From: Brachypodium distachyon | Taxonomy: Eukaryota; Streptophyta; Magnoliopsida; Poales; Poaceae | Direction: 5' to 3' | Assembly: GCF_000005505.3 (NCBI RefSeq) | Contig: NC_016131.3 | Location: 33,471,001-33,535,000, forward strand | Length of the DNA stretch: 64,000 nt | Shown: positions 43,846 through 58,200 of the stretch, in pieces | Layout of the letters: each line of letters starts with the position of its first letter | Position numbering within the stretch: the stretch's first letter is position 1 | The notes under the pieces: generated by a model | What the model saw: only the letters and a program-made list of their open reading frames with translations | Databases searched by the model: none | What the model was told of the DNA's origin: nothing | Made by a program: the position numbers and the translations under genes

Positions 43846-46800
43846 ATGGAGGCACTGCTGGCGTTGCTCCCCGCGGGCGGCGGGAACGCGATGGCTGCGG
43901 CGGCGGCCGTCGGCGGGCTGGCCGCGGCCGCGACGCTCGCGGCCAAGGCCGGCGTCGGGAAGGGCCACAAGGACCTCACCAACCCGCCCCCAGGTGATGA
44001 TCATCTCGCCGAATCTCATCGGAATGCGCGCAAGCGCAAACGTGTGGCCGATCCTGTGGTGCTTGTTACTATTGTTCTGCTTCCTTTTGTTGTTTCTTTC
44101 CTTTTTTCTTTTTTCGGTTTTGCTCTGTTTGGGAGTCCGACGTCAATTGAGACCTCGCGCAGAATAACTTTCCTTTTTTATTTAACATTATACTGGAAGC
44201 GTTCCTGAAAAGATGAAACCTACTAACGTTGTGTAAATCCCAGAGTATCGTAAGGTGGTTCAGGTGGAAATACTTTTCTATATGTGGAATTACATCGATG
44301 ATCTACATCTCACTGGAGATTATCCATAAGAAATTGCCAGTGACATTGAAAATGGCAGACAGGAGTAGTACTTAAAAATAGACCAAGGCAACTTTGTTTT
44401 AAACCTTGTTTTGTTCTTATAGGATATTATCGTTTCTTAAAAGTATTGCTGTAGTTTTTCTTAAGTGTTCAGGTACAATAGGTAATTATCAGGTGAAAAC
44501 CATGCTCACTATGGGAATCATGTAGCAGGTATTTAAATTTTACCAATCTGTGAATGCTTAAATTTTTAAGTTTGGTAAAATTTAAATACCTACTATCTTT
44601 AATTGTGGTATATTTTTAGAATTTACATGTCTACCATATTTTGCTAATAACACGTAGCTGGGCTATGCTGACTCCCTTTCCCTTATTAGACATAAGAGCA
44701 TGTCAGCAAAAGGAAACCCACAACCTGTAGATGTAAATACCTGCTATTTTAAGTTTTGTAAATTTGGATATCTGCTATTATCAATGTTGGTATTGTTTTA
44801 CAACTTACATGTCTATCCACAAGATATTTCCCAAATAAGAAATAACACCTAGTTGGTCAATGATGACTCCCTTATTATGTCAGCATACAAAGGCTTCCAG
44901 CCACCATACACATCCCAATACTCCAATGTCCAAACAACTATTCTTGTTGCTGCAATCAAGTTCCCAAATCCCTTTTGGTCCCGATGCATGGGCACCGGGC
45001 AGTCCGGTTGGCACTTTCAAAGGGAGAAGTGCTCTGTTAGGTCTCAAAAGGAAGTTTCACTTATCTTTCTACGTACGTGCAGAATGGATAAAGAACAGGT
45101 AGTTATATTCTCACAGCTGTGATCTTTTCACTAGCTTAAAACAACGGGAAAACGCCAACAGAAATAACTCAACATATCAATTATGCAAGCGTTCACAAAT
45201 CTTTAGGCCACCACGTGCAGTTCAACAGGCATGTTTAGGCCCCATTAGGAACGCAAGAAATTTCCTGATTCGTACAGAAATTAAAATGTTTCCTGAGTTT
45301 CTGCAAAATTCATGTGAATTTTCTCTGTTCCGAACATGGATTTGCAATTTTGTTAATTCAAATATAATTGTTGAACAAATTATTAGTTTTAATGGACCAA
45401 AGAATGGAATGGAATCTTCCCTAACTGATGACTATGACAGTTTCTGTAACCTTCTATTTACTTTTGGCCTAAAGGGGGATGCTTCTCTGATAGCAACTGC
45501 TGAAAACAACATTTTGAGAGGTTCCTCTGTTAATCACAGTAGGTTTTCAAAACGTGCCGATCTAAAACCGCGTTGGAAAATAGCTAGTTGACAAGTTATG
45601 CTCCCTTTTCATTGCAGCACAACGTTTTGAACTTTCCATATATGTTCCGCATACAAGAACAAATTAATCAAGTTGCATCTCCTGTGGATTTTTAAAGAAG
45701 AACATTATGAACAGAATCTTACAGTGGTTTTACCATGATATTTTGAGTATGCGATAATAATACCAAATTTATAATAATTGAGCAATTTTATCCAAATATG
45801 TTGAATTCCATAATGAATTTATTTTTATCAGATTTGCCCTGCTTGCCAGATAGTGAGGAGGCAGAGGTCCTGCTGGTTGCTTGGAACAAAGTGCAGGATT
45901 GTATATCTATTCTGTTGAGTACAACGATAGAAAAACAGATGATCTCCTTTCACTTGAATTTGCAAGCGATTATTTCTATATCTAAACTTCTAGATGCGTC
46001 CTGACGTACTTCCTATGACGATTATTTTAGTGTTCAACAGTCACCTCAATTTTATATTCTGAGATTATTTGAGTCTGATGGCTCCATGTCTCCATCATCT
46101 CCAGGTGCATTTATGAATGCTAAAAAGATGCAAGACACAATCTTATAAAAGTTTTATCATCTTATGAATGTAGCCTCGTTTGATTATATTTTCTGGAAGT
46201 ACCTAAAAGAGAAAGAAAAGCATTACCTGGTTATCTGCATGAATCCAATTTTTTATCATGTATGCATACGAATTGTCAAACCTACATATTTGTTATATCA
46301 ATTCTGCCCTAAATAGAAATTGATTTTGCAGTGCAAACTTGATCCCTTCTGTGGTATTATTTGCAGCTGTTCCTGGTTTACCTCTGATTGGAAATCTGCA
46401 CCAACTGAAGGAAAAGAAGCCCCATAAAACCTTTGCAAAATGGTCTGATACTTATGGGCCGATATACACAATAAAGACTGGGTCTTCTTCTGTGGCTGTG
46501 CTCAACTCAACAGAAGTAGCCAAGGAGGTAAGATAATTTTTTTGATTTATTGCTTAAATTCTCTTGATAATATTTTGCATGTTGTACTACACAATATATT
46601 TCTGCATTTGTGAGTAATTACGCGATTTGGCCTTGTAGTCATCAGCTCATGAATTTTATATCACCGTGTAATCCACAATTTTCAGTATATCTTTTCTCGA
46701 GATTATCTTAGTGATTTTTTTGAGCCAGTATAGGTTTCAACGCTATTTATATTCACTACAGGTATTACACTTGCTTTGCCACACTCTTCTGATATCTGCC

Positions 46801-49304
46801 ACAGTATTCTCTTGTGCTTTGCGCTTCATGTAGGCTAAATAAGCTGCTCACCCGTGTTATGTGCTGTAGGGTTCATCTTTTTGTTCATTCCTTAGGAGGG
46901 CTCATTGGAATAGTTCTAGCAAACTTTGGGCTAGACATTTCTTTGAATGGCAATACATTAATTCAAATCTTGATACCAGAGTCCCCTTTGCACTGCATAA
47001 CTTGAGTTTATAAGTTTCTATGATGGTTATTCTTATTTGTCTCTTTTGCTCATGCTGGAAATAAATCAAGGATTCTAATGAGTAGTGAACTGGATCTCTC
47101 TTCCTTCAAAGAACTACCCAAACAAAAACTAAGCTAAAAACTAGCTCGGATCACAAATAGGCATACAGTTTCTTCCACAGTGCTTCTTCTTGATATATGT
47201 ATATATATATGGGAAAACCCAAGGTACTCCCGGGTGTAGTTACTCCCATGTTGAATATTCTACCATATGATAGAATATTGCGAATCACTTCTTTTTTTAT
47301 AGTTATTGGCTGTGAGACAAAACTAAAAAGGATCAGAGTATGATAGAAATGTTGTGCATTTGACCAAAAAATAAGAGTAAATTTCAGAAAACCACACTTC
47401 TCCAGTCACTTGTCTCATAGAACCACACTTGTTGCTAATTTGTCCGCTACGCCACAACCATTCGGGCAAAGTGTAACAGCGAGCCCAAAACAAACGAGTT
47501 TAGCGCTTTGACGGGATTCCCAACAGGTCGGCCCACTAGAGAAGTGTGGTTTTCTGAAATAACAACATATATTTTGTCCTGCAGGCAATGGTTGCACAAT
47601 TCTCATCCATATCTACTCGAAAACTACCTAAAGCATTATCAATTCTCACCCGTGATAAAACTATGGTTGCTACAAGTGACTATGGTGATTTCCACAAAAT
47701 GGTGAAGCGCTATGTTATGGCAGGCATGTTGGGTTCTGCTGCTCAGGTATACAGTTTAGTTAACAGCACTTCTATACATTTAAGCTAACCAAGGTCTAAT
47801 GATGAAATGCTTGCAACAAATGTAGAGACAATTTCGGGACACGAGAAACATGATGATCGATAACATGTTAAGTACTTATCATACGTTGGTGACTGATGAC
47901 CCACATGCTCCTCTCAACTTCAGAGAAGTTTTCAAAGACGAGCTGTTCTGCTTATCCTTGATCCAGGTAAACATCATGATATATCCAGATTGATTATTCA
48001 AAGTGTCACTACTATCACTTCTTGATCTGAATGTTCAGACGCAATACTAAGAGTGTACGGTGCAATTTCAGAGTTTAGGCGAGGATGTGAGTTCAGTCTA
48101 CGTGAAGGAGTTTGGGAGGGAGATATCAAAGGAAGAAATCTACCAGGTCACAGTGGTTGACATGATGATGTGTGCCATTGAGGTTGACTGGAGGGACTTC
48201 TTCCCGTACCTCCGCTGGATCCCGAACAAGAGCTTTGAAACAAGAGTTTTCACCGCGGAATCTAGGCGAACTGCAGTGGTCCAAGCCTTGATCCATCAAC
48301 AGAAGAAAAGAATTGCACGTGGCGAGGTCGCATTAATGCACAAAGCTTTTGGGAGTTCTATTTTGATCTAATTCCTGTATGTGTTCCTTGATAATCTCTA
48401 CGCAATAAAATTGTGATGTGCAGGCAAAGGTATGCTATCTGGACTTCTTGCTGGCAGAGAACACACTGACAGATGAACAATTGGCGATGCTGGTGTGGGA
48501 GGCAATCATAGAGGCTGCAGATACTACTTTAGTGACGACCGAGTGGGCTATGTACGAGCTTGCCAAAAACCCAGAAAAACAGGCAAGCTAGCGCTGTAAC
48601 TTCTTGCTCTCCAGGTTCAGTGTCTGACATCCCCATGCATTGTTAACCAGATTTCTCCTCCCATTTCAGGATCGTCTCTACCAGGAGATCCAGGAGGTGT
48701 GCGGCGAGGAGACGGTCACCGAGGATCATCTTCCTCGCCTGCCATACCTGAACGCCGTGTTCCATGAAACACTGCGGTACCATTCTCCTGTCCCGCTTGT
48801 GCCTCCAAGGTTCGTCCATGAGACCACCAAATTGGCCGGCTACGACATCCCGGCTGGCACAGAGGTAATTAATTAACCACAGAAATGAGAATGAGCTCCA
48901 TCAGAACTCATAAGGGAACACAAAGTACGTGTTTGGCTACTGACCATGCATGGATTTCTGAAAGAATTGCTTAATGCTGTTAGATGATCATCAACCTGTA
49001 CGGGTGTAACATGAACAATAAGGACTGGGAGGAGCCGGAGGAGTGGAGGCCGGAGAGGTTCCTGGACGGGAGGTTCGATGCCGCGGACATGTACAAGTCC
49101 ATGGCATTCGGCGCCGGGAGGAGGGTCTGCGCCGGTAGCCTGCAGGCAACAAACATCTCGTGCACCGCCATCGCACGGTTCGTGCAGGAGTTCGCCTGGA
49201 GGCTCAAGGAGGGCGACGAGGACAAGGTGGACACCATCCAGCTCACGAGCTACAAGCTCCACCCGCTGCATGTTTACCTCTCACCGAGAGGGAGGAGGGA
49301 GTGA
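43846..49304 (+). CDS. CYP701A: ent-Kaurene oxidase, cytochrome P450 CYP701A (gene 1)
   Basis: Eight exons encode 513 residues: 43846-43993, 46367-46527, 47585-47746, 47826-47966, 48072-48326, 48424-48582, 48670-48864 and 48984-49304. The enzyme family oxidises ent-kaurene in three steps to ent-kaurenoic acid for gibberellins; rice paralogues act in phytoalexin pathways. It has an N-terminal anchor, the proline hinge [21 protein letters not shown]-helix EAADTTLV (about 318-325), ETLR (375-378), PERF and the haem loop [10 protein letters not shown] with Cys 456. Length is normal for KO. Intron 6 uses a GC donor (CAG|GCAAGC); the others are GT-AG. Intron 1 is 2.4 kb. It is tandem with gene 2 at 55,209. 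Whether it serves gibberellin or defence cannot be read from sequence. Confidence 0.9.
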
Positions 49305-49953
49305 AAATGAACTGTGTTAAGATAGAACTGTCTTGGCCAAACAGGATGGATACAGGGACATGTAATGAATAATGATTTACCAGAACAATTTGTTCCTTCA
49401 GATTTCTTGTTTGTCGTGTCGTCTCCTCGTCCAACAGTTTGAAGAACCTCTTGCGCTGCGCGTACGTGTCCGTTTTAAAAAAAAAAAGTAAAGCATCCTC
49501 CCAATTAAGAATTTAGAGTTTATGCTGATCAACAATTTGGACCAGCGGATGGTAATTTCCTTAGTGAGGAGAAATCGAGTCACCTCTACGTATTTCTGAG
49601 GTTCTCGCTATGGATTGTGATCCGGACCTATTCTATCAATAAAACACTCCTGATTCGCCGTAAAGAAAACGAGATGTGCAAGCATTGCTTGTATCAACTC
49701 GCCGGTGCAGCTCATGTAGCCACGTCCCTGTCAACACAGCATGGCGCTCTACTCTACTCTACATCCATCCGAGTGGGCGGCGACGGGAATCTGAGTTCTT
49801 CCACAACAGAGGGATCGCTCGCTTGCCTCATTTACCCCGCCCCCGAGCTTCGTCGTTTCCCTCCTCCCTCCTCCCATCCCGTGATATTACTAATAAACCG
49901 AGGCGCGTGAACACTAGCAAGTGTCACAGCCCACCCCACGCCACAACCGGGCA
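49305..49953. other. Gene 1 3' end and upstream of the second orphan exon
   Basis: The left part holds the 3' UTR of gene 1. Further right, a CT- and CCC-rich leader (49,830-49,950) precedes the ATG at 49,954. No clear TATA box is seen. Confidence 0.4.
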
Positions 49954-50038
49954 ATGGAGGCGCTGCTGGCGGGAGGCGGGCTGGCGGCGCTCGTCGGCGC
50001 CGGGAAGGGCCGCAAGGACTGCGCCAATGCGCCCCCAG
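49954..50038 (+). other. Second orphan first exon of ent-kaurene oxidase
   Basis: It encodes 28 residues beginning MEALLAGGGLAALVGAGKG and ending ANAPP plus one base at the donor CCCCCAG|GTGACC. It has the same phase as the other KO first exons and is most like those of genes 1 and 2 (MEALLA start, GKG(R/H)KD block). The hydrophobic segment is short. No second exon follows before the exon at 55,209, so it is either a relic or a distal alternative first exon of gene 2 (6-kb intron). Confidence 0.65.
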
Positions 50039-50164
50039 GTGACCACCATCTCTCATCGGTTTTCCTTTTCTTGCGAGTATCTCTCATCAGTTTTCATCGA
50101 ACCGAATTTATAACAAGCGAACGCGCTGCTGATCAAGAAAATTGTGTTTGGATCGGCCACATAT

Positions 50165-50390
50165 CTGGTGGGGTGACAACTTTATTTTGTGAGATGAAAA
50201 TTTTAATATGTGAGGATGGCAGTTTTAGTTTTACACTATGCGGTATGCGGGTAACAATTTTATCCCGTCGCGTCAGAAGGGCGGCAACTTTAATTTTGTG
50301 GTGGTGACAAATTTAGTATACGACGCCAACAATTTTAGTTCTGTGTGAATGATAATTATCAGTCGCGCAGGAAGGATATGGAGTGAATGT
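50165..50390. repeat. Second ACTTTA-motif repeat region
   Basis: Motifs GGTGACAACTTTATTTTG, GGCAACTTTAATTTTG and GCCAACAATTTTAGTT recur at intervals, ending with GGAGTGAATGTTCGCTCCC (50,378-50,396). That end word is the reverse complement type of the end at 10,485-10,502. The interior order also resembles 10,290-10,500. Confidence 0.5.
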
Positions 50391-53300
50391 TCGCTCCCTA
50401 TTACATTCCTTGGTCAACACGTGTGGCTGATTGTGTGTTATTTTTCTTTTCTTCAAAAGTATACTATGTTAGGAACACGAAAAATATCAATAAATAAAGT
50501 TGTAATGTTATTGTGCCAGCAAATGTTTGTGCAAAGGAATTTTAAAAATGTGATCCAAGTAAATTGTAGAAATTCCTAGGCTTTCTTTTTAAAATCAGAT
50601 CAAAGGAAATTATTTTCTTGTGTTTCTTTTTCTTATATCTATTACTTTGAGTTAAACGGATGAATATCCCCGCCTAAAGAAACTTTGTATGTCTCTGTGT
50701 TTTTCTATGAACCAAATAGGCCTAAGGGTTTGAGGTGCATCTATGTTGACTGTCCAATCTCAATCCAATCCATAACATGTGATCAACTTTCCAACAAGGT
50801 GGCGTCGGTTCAGTCGTATGTATGAGAAATCAATACGAATGAGGCTCATTCAGTTCTTAAAGGATTTTTAGAGAATTTCAAACCTTGATTTTTTTTACTA
50901 TGTGTACCATTCGTTTCATAAGAATAGATATGCTAAATTTATAACGATTGTGTCCAAATTAGCCTAATTCCTAAATATTCTAAGCATTAGGCGAGATCTT
51001 ATTGAAGACTCCTAAGGATCGGAGTGTGCATGACATTTGAATCCTCCAATTTTCCTATTCCTGTGATTTTAAAATCCCGTGAACCGAATAAGCCCTTATT
51101 ATGCAACTGTGGGAGAATTAAAGGCCGGAAGCATATTTTGCTTTTCGATCGTAAGATTTATCTACTAGCGAGTTTCTTTTTTCATGGTTGATTCACTGTG
51201 TATTTTTTATGTATAATGATAGACGCAACTTAGGGCTCGGGGACAACGAATAGCTTGGTGGGACATGACAGGGCTTTGTATTCACTCGTCGTAGGTAGAC
51301 CTCATGTCATCCCTACATCAACCATCAATCACGATTCCATGTCGTAGTATCACAAATCATCTCACAGTCCCTCATCGAGTCATATCTCACTTCTCAATCT
51401 CTAGACCAGTCTTGCAACATCATACTCCAGAGACAACTCAACCGACACACATTCTATGAATACTATATACGGACATACCACCCGATGGTCACCGTTATTC
51501 AAATAGATTTAATCTTGCAGGGGCGTCCATCGTTAACTTCACAACCTAGTTACCCGGTGGTTCCACTGCTACAAGAGATATCATACTTCCTAGGTCGGGT
51601 GTATGGACCGAGCAACTAAGTAAAGCAAGATGAAGGATCTACATGGTTGACTAGAGAAGGGGGGGGGGGGGTGAATAGGTAACTACGCTTTTGCATAGCC
51701 ACAACGAAATAAAGGTTCTCTAAATGCAACCAGGAGAAACAAGCCTATACGATGATACTAAGAGAAGCACAAAGAAAACCACAAGGTAAACAACACAAGT
51801 ATAGAGCTCGGGCATAGAGATAATTGAGGACACAAAGGTGATTGTTTATCCCGATGTTCGCTTCCTTGGGAGGAATCTAATCATCTTGGAGAGGCATGGG
51901 TACCGTAGTAGGTTTCCTGAACAACTTTAAATGGCTCATCTTCTTCTCCTCGAGCCTTCACATACAAAGTAGGAGATCAATCACTAGTGGTAGATTTTGA
52001 TGAGGTGATATCCGAACCTTTAGACTTCTCCAGAGCTAATCCACACTTTTGGATGCTCCCAGGTAAACTCTAGCCGTCTAAAAGTCCCCACAACTCCAAT
52101 AATAACATGTCACTTGTTGAACCATTTGGTGGAAGTGTTGATCTAGGGCTTCTCTCACTTTCCCCTCAAAGGATGGTTATATTCAAGCAAGGGAAAGAGG
52201 AGTTATTTTGTGCTTGAAGCTTGAGTTTAATGGAGTTAGAGAGAGTATACCATAACTCGAGTTGGATGGGAGAGATAACACTTGGGAAGAAAGGTGAAGC
52301 CTTTTATAGGGCCTACTAAAAATATGCCCATTGGGAACTCTTCAACAACAAGGAGGGTTCCTAGACCATCTGGAACAGCCTCCGAGCAGCACTGCCACCG
52401 ATTGGCCCTGATTCAAGGACCACCTCCGGGCTAGGATCCGAAAGAGTCCAAATCTCAGTCCGAAGGGTCATCCAAACCCTCGGACCCAAAGGAGAAATAC
52501 GCTCTAGAACCCGGAGCAGCCTCAAAGCACATACTTGGGCTAGACTATAGGTTTCGAACTCACTCGGAGCATATCCTAGAAGCATGCCCGGATTCCATGG
52601 CACCCTGTATGGTCACACGGAATAGAAAAACCTTGGAATAGGTTCTAAACAAAGCTTTCTCTCTTGGTTTTCTCAAAGCTTTTTGGTGGAATTTGGGGGG
52701 TTTGGTTTGAGCCAGTAATTGCCTTGCCAAATATTTGGTTGCCAAAATACTGGTTAAGGTTTTGTTTGCGCATGAGTTGGGCAACTTTGGCAAAAAAAAA
52801 AGAACTAGAGTTGGTAGTTGGATGTTGGTTTGCAAAAAAATTGGCTTTCATCCAAACAAGGACCAAATTTTGATCAAGGACCAAAAATTTGGTAGGGTAA
52901 AGTTTGGTCACCATCCAAACATACCCTTGATTTGTCGATAAGGTCATTTATGTTATAGAGAAATGTTCTCCACTCCAATTTCATTAGTTGACCCCTCATA
53001 GTACGCATTTCCCGCTACTCAAACAAAGGAAAATAAATATAATGAATTAAAAGCATCTCTCCTTGTGATGTCACATGCACCGAAACCCTTACATGCAAGA
53101 TATCCTTTCATCTTCCCTCGACCTAACGTGGAAAGCCATCCCTATAAAGAATGCCACATACAGAAACCCTAACGCTCAGCTAGGTGGTATTCGGACCCAA
53201 AGGTTGCGTAGCCCAACTACATTCTAAACATGCTAGTCACAATCACCAATGGACCGCATGCCCAAATCAATCCAATCCAAATTAGAAAGATCTCAATCAC

Positions 53301-55208
53301 CTATGGCTTCCACGTGAAAATTCAATGTACTAAGTCCTACTACTACCCATACAGATGGCATGAGGTTGTACACTCGTGGGTTGCATCAACGTCGAACAAA
53401 ATCTTGGTCATTATTTGACCTAAATGGAGTAAAGAACAAATAACGATACCATCAGTGCCTAGAAAAGTCGGTGCTCCGCTTGGGGCCGACGCTGTGTAAC
53501 GAGCAATGTCACCTCGGAGACTGGTGTTAATGAAATCGTTGCCTCCGACAACCGAGGGCATCATAGCCGCCCTCGGTGAAGACAGTCTTGCTGAACTGAG
53601 TCCCACAGCCCTGACAACGCCTGCCGCCACCATGACATGGAGGCAACGGCCTTGCAGCAGCCCTCGAAGGTCGTCCCAACCTTGCCGAACGCCTCGGCTT
53701 CACTAGTGCCATGAGCTCCGAAGCCCGTGCAACGATGCTGCCTCCGTGCATGCGGCTACGTCACCTTGCATGCCGATGACAACGCTTCCACCTTACACTC
53801 CTTCACCAACCCCAAGCCTTGTGACGTCATGAACCAGACATTGTGCCACCAACACCGTCAATCTCTGTCCTACTACCACCGTTGTAAGCCTCACTAGTGT
53901 CACCCCGTAAGTCATGGAACGACACCACAACAACCCTAGGCGGCTGCGCCGACCGATGCCTTGTTTTATGTGGCTAGCGCTAGATGGGTCCACGCGGGAC
54001 CACGCTAGGCCACTAGGAGTTGGGCCTTGCATAGCCTAGCAAGGACTGCGGGCGACGGCGCTAGGTGACAATGGAGATAAAGACAATCTGTCTTCCAACG
54101 TAGAGGGCGAAGGATGAGCGACCATGGTCGCGGTAAGCCTGCCTCTCAACAATGATGCCAACCAACGACATACAAAACGCTCAATTGGACACATTCGCGA
54201 CCGTACGAGGCGTCAGAGGCAATATGACAACCAATGGTCGGAATCGACGCCCCTCCGATGCCACCAGCTGTCGAAAAACGACATGCTTCTTGTCGAGGGC
54301 CACAATTTCTGTGTCGCTCTAGAAGAGTAGGCTGCATCAAGAGCGTCCACAATAACCCGGATGTAGGGCGACGGTGCTAGGAACACAGGACCCGGTGTCA
54401 GTTTCTACAAGACGGTCGACCCCTCATTGGCAGAAACGACTCACAATCATTCCACGAGCACCATTTAGAACTACTGGCACACATGCTACTCAAGATTCAA
54501 CTTTGACCACGGGTTACATGTTACAAAAATTACACCATTCAATTCGTATTCGAAACACGTTTCCAATAGTCTAAATTTTATAATACATAATCTATATTTT
54601 GTTTGTTCAGTTTATATATATGATCAAAACCAGACCTCAAAATACATTGAGGTCTTGTATTATGGAACGGGCTATTTACTTACCTATTTTATTGTTCGCA
54701 CAGGTCACATTCGGTCATTTTTTTTCGATGGTTTTTTTATGTGCACAAGATACAGCATAAGCTTGTCTATGGATTTATTTTTTCATTTTTTTTAAAACTC
54801 ACAAATGGCATATGCGATATGGATACGGACGAGACCAGTAGAGTATTGGAAATTTCGCATTCAGACAACCACACCCGGTCGTCTAGACACGTCCGTGTCA
54901 ACAAAGCAAAGCACGCGGCGCCGGTGATACATCCAAACTGACGCGCGACGGCAACCTTGTCCTTTTTCCAGAAACATATAGAGACAAGGGAATAAAGTCG
55001 CTCATCTCCGCGCTCATATAGTCATATTCCTCTCTCCCGACCCTTGTCGCCTCAGTGCCTCACCCTGACGTGTGTGTGCTAAGTCTTTTAACTACATAAA
55101 CTGAAGATCGACAGCACTGGCAGTGCCAAAGTCGAAGCCACTGCCTCAGTAGTAGTGCCTCACCGGCCAGCAAAACGTCCTGATCGGACCACCCGAGTCT
55201 ACCGAGCA
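50391..55208. other. Intergenic, transposon debris; no gene recognised
   Basis: Positions 51,600-52,600 include a 13-bp G-run followed by GTGAATAGGTAAC and long stretches of the kind found near LTR ends, without a coding core. Positions 52,640-52,930 are dense in TTTGG / CCAAA words (GTTTGGTTTGAGCC ... CATCCAAACATACCC) and look like a small DNA element. Positions 53,460-54,400 are moderately GC-rich with short frames on both strands and no recognisable domain. A TATA-like CATATA at 55,016 lies about 190 bp before the gene 2 ATG. Confidence 0.4.
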
Positions 55209-58200
55209 ATGGAGGCGCTGCTGGCCGCCGTGGTCGTCGGCGTCGGCATGGGGCAGAAGCACCTCACCAATGCGCCCCCAGGTAAATTAACCATCGTCTG
55301 CACTGGCTCTCAATGAAACGGTGCAGAACGTGCGGCCGACGAAAGCTACCGTAAAGATCATGCTAAGCAAAACGTTGCATGTGTAGAAACATCTTTCATT
55401 TATGGACGAAAGAATGAACGGACTATTATTGGGCCATTTAGAAGAACGTGCACATACCTGGTGATACTCACTCTGGGCATGGTGGTCTGGAGTGTTTCCC
55501 CTTGGTTGTAATATGGGTCCTTAGTCAGGCACTTGCTGTTTTTTCCGTAGCTTAGTTCCCGTTTAGTTCCTTTTCCATATGCAGACTCTCGCACTGGCTT
55601 GTATGAACTTTCGGCTCTGTTTATGCTTTGGAACCGAGTGCGGTCACGATTTTTCGCGGGCGGTAGGAATAACATGATCTAGTTTTGTTCTAACTCAAAT
55701 TTCTTAGAGTTTGACTAAGTTTAGAGAGATTAATAACTAGAATATCAAATAAGGAGAATTAAGTGTGCAATGGATTGCAAACACAGAACAAATACATGAA
55801 CAATTGTTTGATAAACAGGGGACATGTTACTCCCTCCGATCGATAACAAGTGTCTCAGATTTTGTACTAATTTAGTACAAAGTTGTACTAAATTTAAGAC
55901 ACTTTTTGTGGATCGGAGGAAGTGTCATCTAGCCATACGAATTAGTTTAAATTAAATTCTGCCCTTCGAAAATAATATATCAATTCTACTTCAGGGGAAA
56001 ACTAAATCCTCATGTGTCTTTATTTGATTGGCATGCAGTTGTTCCTGGTTTACCTCTTATTGGAAATCTTCATCAGTTGAAAGAAAAGAAGCCCCATAAA
56101 ACATTTGCAGAGTGGTCTGATATTTATGGTCCGATATACACTATAAACATTGGGGCTTCTTCTGTAGCTGTGCTCAACTCAACAGAAGTAGCAAAGGAGG
56201 TAAGATAGATATTTGCTTGATAAAGATGTATTGTATTTCTGCACTTCCAGGTAATTGTGATAATTGGCCTTTTAGCCGGCTGGCCATATTTTTGTAATAT
56301 TCTATAGTCCGCATTTACTCAGAATGCATGTATGCTTTTGTTTTAATTATTGTTGCAATTTTCCTTTCAAATGCAGATACAATAATTACAATCTTGACAC
56401 ACGTAAGTGTTCTTTTCAACACAAAACTTCAATGTGTAAGTTCGTTCTTTGGAAAGAAAAGCAAAACCTCCGGACCTCTATATACTCAGATGCACACAAC
56501 CATATTTTATTATTAAGATCCTAGGCATCAAACACATCGGCTTATACAAAAGGAAAAGGAAAATGAAAAATTCAGAGGCAATCTTCTTTAGGATCATGAT
56601 TCATGACATCTATCTTCTCCATCTACCACAAACCAATTGCCAGTGACCAAATCAAGAATTCTAATGAGTTATGACTTATGATCGAACATGTTTTCCTTGA
56701 AACTACAGAATAACAAGTAAGCTAAAAATATAATGGATTGGTGCAAAAAACATGCATATAATTACTTTAAAAAAGCAACGCAAAGCATCAAACAAGAACA
56801 GCTTACAAAAAGCAAAAATATGACATCTTCTTTAGAGGGTGTTTGGTTAGGCTTAATTTGTGGCTTACTCTGTTTGATTGGTTATTTACAGCAACTTTTT
56901 TATGAAAAAATAAAGAGTTGAACCCAAAAGAAAGAAGGCAAAAGCACATGCTGCCACACCACAGCCAAGGGAGTTCCTAATTTGGTTGAGAACTTCTGAA
57001 AACGCCATGCTAGTCTACCCTTGATACTTCGTGGAAATTATAAAGGAAATGCCACTAGCTTTATACCCCGGTCTCACCCCTTGTTTCCTCTCATACTGGA
57101 CACCGATTCCTGAACTCACAGCCACTCCCCAGCTACGTTGCAAACGACCAACCTTATCGCATGTGCTTCTGCCACACAGACATTTCCCACCACAGCCCGC
57201 CCATGACCGCTTCTAACACAACCACACCCGCAACCCAAACAAACAAAAGTAGTTTTTGGTTTATAAGCATAAAGGCACATATTTATGTGCTTTTAGCTTT
57301 TGACTAGATATTAGTATTGGCCATATAATTGTTATATTGGTCACAGTGATTCTTCCTGATAATTCAATGATTGCCACAAGTAAACGTCTCGCATTGGACA
57401 AATTTCTTTTTTACAAGAAATAAATTATGTCTTGTATTTGCAGGCAATGGTTGCAAAATATTCATCCATATCTACTCGAAAGCTTCCTAAAGCATTGTCA
57501 GTGCTCACTCGAGATAAAACTATGGTTGCTACAAGTGACTACGGTGATTTCCACAAAAAGACAAAGCGGTATGTTATGATGGGCGTGTTGGGTTATTCTG
57601 CTCAGGTACAAGTCTCAACACTCCCAAAACTACAGAGTTAAGTTACCACCTCTAGGATTTCAGTTAACTATATAATGTCTAACAATTAAATGCTTGTCAA
57701 AAATTTAGAGAAAATTTCAGAACACAAGAGGCATGATGATAGATAACATGTTGAGAACTTACAGTACGTTGGTGACTGATGACCCAGATTCTCCTCTGAA
57801 CTTCAGAAAAGTTTTCAGGGACGAGCTATTCTGTTTGTCCTTGATCCAGGTTAGTATACAAACGCCATAATAAAGTGTGCTTTTTAACTAAGTGCCACAC
57901 ATCCGAAGTTTTACCGTCTGAATTGAGAACTGACGACCCACAATTTCAGAGCTTAGGTGACGATGTGGGTTCAGTCTATGTCAAGGAGTTTGGGAGGGAG
58001 ATATCAAAGGAAGAAATCTACCAGATCACGGTTGTTGACATGATTATGTGTGCTATTGAGGTCGACTGGAGGGACTTCTTCCCGTACCTCCAATGGGTAC
58101 CCAACCTGAGCTTTGAAACAAGAGTTCATACTGCGGAATCTAGGCGAACCTCCGTCATGCGGGCCTTGATCCATCAACAGAAGAAAAGAATTGCGTGTGG

